Shown here in pieces: positions 6,203 to 8,431 of a stretch of 8,431 nucleotides of DNA (position 1 is the stretch's first letter; every line of letters begins with the position of its first letter). The notes below the pieces were generated by a model. It saw only the letters and a program-made list of their open reading frames with translations. It was not told the origin of the DNA and searched no databases. Source of the stretch: Suilimivivens sp964402925 (GTDB lineage Bacteria > Bacillota > Clostridia > Lachnospirales > Lachnospiraceae); contig CAYOED010000111.1 of assembly GCA_964402925.1 (NCBI GenBank), positions 1-8,431 on the forward strand, written 5' to 3'. The translations under genes were made by a program, and so were the position numbers.

Positions 6203-7015
6203 ATGAAAAAAATAATTTGTACATTATCAGCCATCGGAATGATACTCATAGGGCTTACTGGATGTGGGAATACTCCTTCCGAAAACGCAGCATCCGAAGG
6301 GCAGTTTGCCGTTGATACGCAAACTACCAATTCAGTCCTTTCCGGTTCCCCGCAGGTCGCTTATGGTTCTAATTCCATAACGGTTAACAGCAGTGAAAAA
6401 GTCACCGTCGTACCCGATATTGCCGAAGTCGTATATTCTGTCCGCACGCAGGCCCGTGAAGCCGCTGCATGTCAGCAGCAGAATACGGAACAGGTCAGTC
6501 AGGTGATTGAAATCTTAAAGGGACTGAACGTTGAAGAAACTTCGATTCAGACTTCCGACTATTACATGAACCCAGTTTACGATTACAGCGGAAATACAGC
6601 CCGCGTCACAGGCTATGAGGCGATTACCACTTTGACTGTATCAGACCTCCCCATTGATGGACTTGACGAGATTCTGGCACAGTCTGTTTCAACCGGTATC
6701 AATACCATCTCCTCCATCACTTATCAGGCAAGCAAATATGATGAGAGTTATCAGGCAGCCCTGACTGCCGCTGTATCCACAGCGCACCAAAAGGCGGAGG
6801 TACTTGCCAGCGCAGCAGGATGCAGTATAGGCAGTGTTATAAATATCCAGGAAACCAGTGGTTACTCCGAAGCCCGCTACTCTGACTATGCCCTTACAAA
6901 TAAATACCGTTCTTCTGCCAAAGAGGAACTTATGTCATTGGCAGACACCGCCGGAATTATGCCCGGTGAGATTCAGGTGGAAGCCAGTATTGTAGTAGAA
7001 TATCAACTCTATTAA
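6203..7015 (+). CDS. SIMPL (DUF541) domain lipoprotein
   Basis: This 270-residue exported protein starts with a lipoprotein signal: basic MKK, a hydrophobic stretch, and lipobox LTGC with the lipidated cysteine at 21. A polar linker rich in Ser/Thr/Asn follows to about residue 55. The SIMPL domain runs from about 60 to the end, recognisable by ITVNSSEKVTVVPDIAEVVY, the central TGYEAITTLTVSDL, a helical ALTAAVSTAHQKAEVLASAAG, and the closing IQVEASIVVEY strand. SIMPL proteins are found in bacterial envelopes, but their molecular role is poorly defined. The start is fixed by CAGGAGG at 6189-6195 and by the signal peptide. It lies 93 bases downstream of trmL, with no clear promoter of its own, and a strong terminator follows 12 bases after the stop. 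The buried ribosome site suggests post-transcriptional control. Confidence 0.92.
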   Translation: MKKIICTLSAIGMILIGLTGCGNTPSENAASEGQFAVDTQTTNSVLSGSPQVAYGSNSITVNSSEKVTVVPDIAEVVYSVRTQAREAAACQQQNTEQVSQVIEILKGLNVEETSIQTSDYYMNPVYDYSGNTARVTGYEAITTLTVSDLPIDGLDEILAQSVSTGINTISSITYQASKYDESYQAALTAAVSTAHQKAEVLASAAGCSIGSVINIQETSGYSEARYSDYALTNKYRSSAKEELMSLADTAGIMPGEIQVEASIVVEYQLY

Positions 7016-7027
7016 GAAAATTTAAAC

Positions 7028-7073
7028 GCAGGGAGGATAACAGCACTTCTTCTGCTACCCTCCCTGCATTTTT
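7028..7073 (+). terminator. Intrinsic terminator after the SIMPL gene
   Basis: GCAGGGAGG (7028-7036) pairs perfectly with CCTCCCTGC (7059-7067), with an inner AGCA/TGCT stem (7042-7045 with 7053-7056), followed by ATTTTT. It sits between convergent genes. On the minus strand the tail is only GTTTAAATTTTC, so termination of the Rpn-family gene from the other side is possible but weaker. Confidence 0.88.
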
Positions 7074-7102
7074 ATGATTCTACTCAACCTAATGCATTTA
7101 TT

Positions 7103-8050
7103 TCAATCAGCTTTTCCCTTTGCTTTGAAATATTCCTCCACTGTGGTTCCAACACCCTCACACGCCTCCCTCAGGTCCACATTAAATTTCAGCATGACTG
7201 ATTCAACGCTTGATACAAGCATTTCGGCTTTTCCAGCATTTCTTTCATCTTCCATCCATTCTCTTAACCCTTGACACATATTCACCTTCCCGCCTTTCTT
7301 ATATTTGTCCTTAATCTTAAGCATCTCTTCTTCCCCCGCATATGACGCGACCATATCATACGCATCTTCATCCAGATATGCATATGACATATCTGCAGTC
7401 ATTAAATCTCTTAATTTCTCTTTATCCTTAGAGAATCTGATAAAGTCAAATACCTGCTTGACGTCCGTCTTAAACAGATCTGTGTCCGCCAGCTTCCTCA
7501 CTTCTACCACATGTATCTGATAATTTGATATTTTTTCTCTAAGCCTTTTAGGTATATCTGTAAAATCAAGAAGACCATAGATATCCTTTGCCCCATCCCA
7601 TTCCTTTTCGCCATAGTACAGAACAAACGTCACTGTGGGAAAAAGCCTGCTGTCCTTTTTAAATCCATACAGGTATTCACCGGATGACAATCCTTTCCTG
7701 TTCCTTCTTACGTCCTTGCGTATCCGTACGGCCTGCTTTTCATATTCCCCCGCATCATAGCATAACACCCGGAGCGGCAACGCATAGTCGATTTCTTCCT
7801 GATTTTCAATTCCAATAATTGCAAAGTTGATTCCAAAGGGCGTCTTCCTCACCATATCTCTGTAAAGCATTTTTCTCAGCCTCTGCCTTCGCCCAAATCC
7901 TTTCCATCTTCCAAAACTCACCTTTGTGTCCAGTTCCTGCAAATCTTTTCCTTTCACAAAAGGTACTCCATCACAGCCTATACCATTTATGATATCTGCA
8001 TACCTTTCATTGTCGGAAAAGAAACTGTTACTAATAAAATCCTTTTCCAT
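7103..8050 (-). CDS. Rpn-family PD-(D/E)XK nuclease / putative transposase
   Basis: This 315-residue protein belongs to the Rpn/YhgA-like group, a PD-(D/E)XK nuclease family often annotated as putative transposase and linked in E. coli to RecA-independent recombination. Supporting parts are: an N-terminal segment FFSDNERYADIINGIG followed by KDLQELDT, typical of the Lachnospiraceae branch; RDMVRK with the probable catalytic D65; and IGIENQ giving E82-x-Q84, the E-x-Q variant of the nuclease core. The middle holds TVTFVLYYGEKEWDG, and the C terminus is charged and helical (about 250-315). Length is usual and the frame is intact. AGGAGG ends 5 bases before the ATG. No terminal inverted repeats of an insertion sequence were found around it, so it is a stand-alone gene rather than a visible mobile element. 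Its leader contains competing hairpins described separately. Confidence 0.88.
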   Translation of the reverse strand: MEKDFISNSFFSDNERYADIINGIGCDGVPFVKGKDLQELDTKVSFGRWKGFGRRQRLRKMLYRDMVRKTPFGINFAIIGIENQEEIDYALPLRVLCYDAGEYEKQAVRIRKDVRRNRKGLSSGEYLYGFKKDSRLFPTVTFVLYYGEKEWDGAKDIYGLLDFTDIPKRLREKISNYQIHVVEVRKLADTDLFKTDVKQVFDFIRFSKDKEKLRDLMTADMSYAYLDEDAYDMVASYAGEEEMLKIKDKYKKGGKVNMCQGLREWMEDERNAGKAEMLVSSVESVMLKFNVDLREACEGVGTTVEEYFKAKGKAD

Positions 8051-8055
8051 ATTTT

Positions 8056-8097
8056 CCTCCTGTAGATACGCAGGAGCACTTCAAAGAAATCTCCTGC
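8056..8097 (-). promoter_or_regulatory. Three-segment leader that can expose or bury the Rpn gene ribosome site
   Basis: Reading on the minus strand, segment 1 is GCAGGAG (8097-8091), segment 2 CTCCTGC (8076-8070) and segment 3 CAGGAGG (8062-8056). Segment 3 is the Shine-Dalgarno. Segments 1 and 2 pair over 7 bases with a 14-base loop. Segments 2 and 3 pair over 6 bases (CTCCTG/CAGGAG) with an 8-base loop. The two pairings exclude each other, the logic of a translational switch. Energies favour neither obviously by eye. Confidence 0.55.
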
Positions 8098-8101
8098 TTT
8101 T

Positions 8102-8288
8102 CATCATGTAATTGGGTAAATTAAAAGCATAGATTTCTTAGAATTTTTCGACGTGCTGCTATCTGAATAATAGCATTCGCAAGAAGGATGATTCACCTTT
8201 AACAGAAATATTATATGCTTTAATATGATACTACCACACAATAGGACGATAATCAATCTATTCTTGTTTATAATTCAGACCTAGCCTT
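8102..8288. other. AT-rich gene-free stretch
   Basis: I see no convincing coding frame, tRNA or repeat here. A 6-bp hairpin TGCTAT/ATAGCA lies at 8157-8175. A TATAAT on the minus strand at 8210-8215 could be the -10 of the Rpn gene. Confidence 0.4.
8210..8215 (-). promoter_or_regulatory. Possible -10 box for the Rpn-family gene
   Basis: The minus strand reads TATAAT here, about 160 bases before the Rpn-family start. No good -35 lies at 16-18 bases; the nearest match, TTGTGT, is 20 bases away. If real, it implies a long leader containing the three-segment switch. Confidence 0.25.
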
Positions 8289-8430
8289 TACTCAGTGTTA
8301 CTTTTTACAGAGTAGTCAATAGTCCGCACAAGGCAGGTAAATATACCAACGTCGCCGCGCTCCCGCTCCATAAAAACGTAACAGACGCTAGACTCGAAAG
8401 AACCTCGTCAAGCGCTGACGTTTTTATAGG
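8289..8430. repeat. Row of hairpins with long terminal inverted repeat, cut by the window edge
   Basis: Three inverted repeats follow one another: TACTC-a-GT with AC-a-GAGTA (8289-8314), GGTA/TACC (8336-8347), and a long one at 8368-8430. The last has ATAAAAACGT (8370-8379) against ATAAAAACGT's exact complement ACGTTTTTAT (8418-8427), continued inward by CAG(a)CGCT with AGCGCTG and outward by CC/GG past a bulged A. Base composition changes too: a GC-rich run lies at 8350-8369. Frames are open on both strands (minus 8305-8430, 41 residues before a stop; plus from about 8303 to the edge), which fits a constrained repeat or structured RNA better than one gene. Identity is unknown. Confidence 0.45.
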
Positions 8431-8431
8431 G

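Noticed and set aside
6106..6315. Plus-strand frame of 69 residues overlapping the trmL end and the SIMPL start
   Set aside because: It runs through the signal peptide of the SIMPL lipoprotein in another frame and has no ribosome site.
7103..8050. Rpn-family gene as part of an insertion sequence
   Set aside because: No flanking terminal inverted repeats or target-site duplications were seen next to the gene, and it has its own leader.
8070..8101. GCAGGAG/CTCCTGC followed by TTTT, read as a plus-strand terminator
   Set aside because: No plus-strand gene precedes it; the same sequence makes better sense as the minus-strand leader of the Rpn-family gene.
8305..8430. Minus-strand partial protein of 41 residues ending in LPALCGLLTTL
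   Set aside because: The frame is open, but so is a frame on the other strand over the same bases, and the stretch is dominated by inverted repeats. It cannot be told from a spurious translation of a repeat.
1..8431. CRISPR arrays, tRNA or rRNA genes
   Set aside because: No regularly spaced direct repeats, cloverleaf with CCA-type acceptor, or rRNA signature was found by reading either strand.

Overview
The window looks like chromosomal DNA from a low-to-mid-GC Clostridia, most likely family Lachnospiraceae. The evidence is gene content: a clostridial MutS2, an OmpR/VanR-type two-component pair, a DUF3791/DUF3990 small-gene cluster, an Rpn-type PD-(D/E)XK protein, and strong GGAGG-type ribosome binding sites. 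This placement is an inference from family knowledge; no marker gene fixes genus or species.

Layout. From 1 to 4740 there is a rightward unit: mutS2, then a response regulator and its sensor kinase (the last two overlap by 4 bp), ending at a perfect 14-bp hairpin. From 4748 to 5427 a leftward cluster of three small genes runs DUF3791, DUF3990, then an unnamed 75-residue protein. The middle gene has lost its centre and is out of frame. Divergent promoters at about 5462-5550 separate this cluster from rightward trmL (tRNA wobble methyltransferase), followed by a SIMPL-domain lipoprotein gene with its own terminator. A leftward Rpn-family gene occupies 7103-8050. The last 380 bases hold no confident gene; their final 140 bases form a row of hairpins, including a long inverted repeat at the window edge.

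How it fits together. The mutS2 to kinase block is ordinary housekeeping and signalling. The accessory interest is in three places. First, a decaying DUF3790s-type small-gene cassette (DUF3791/DUF3990/75 aa) whose ADP-ribosyltransferase-like member is broken. Second, two unrelated genes (the SIMPL lipoprotein and the Rpn protein, on opposite strands) share a leader motif of 13 plus 9 identical bases whose two halves pair and would bury the Shine-Dalgarno; the Rpn leader also carries a third segment that could compete for the pairing. Third, the structured right edge looks like a repeat or structured RNA cut by the window end.
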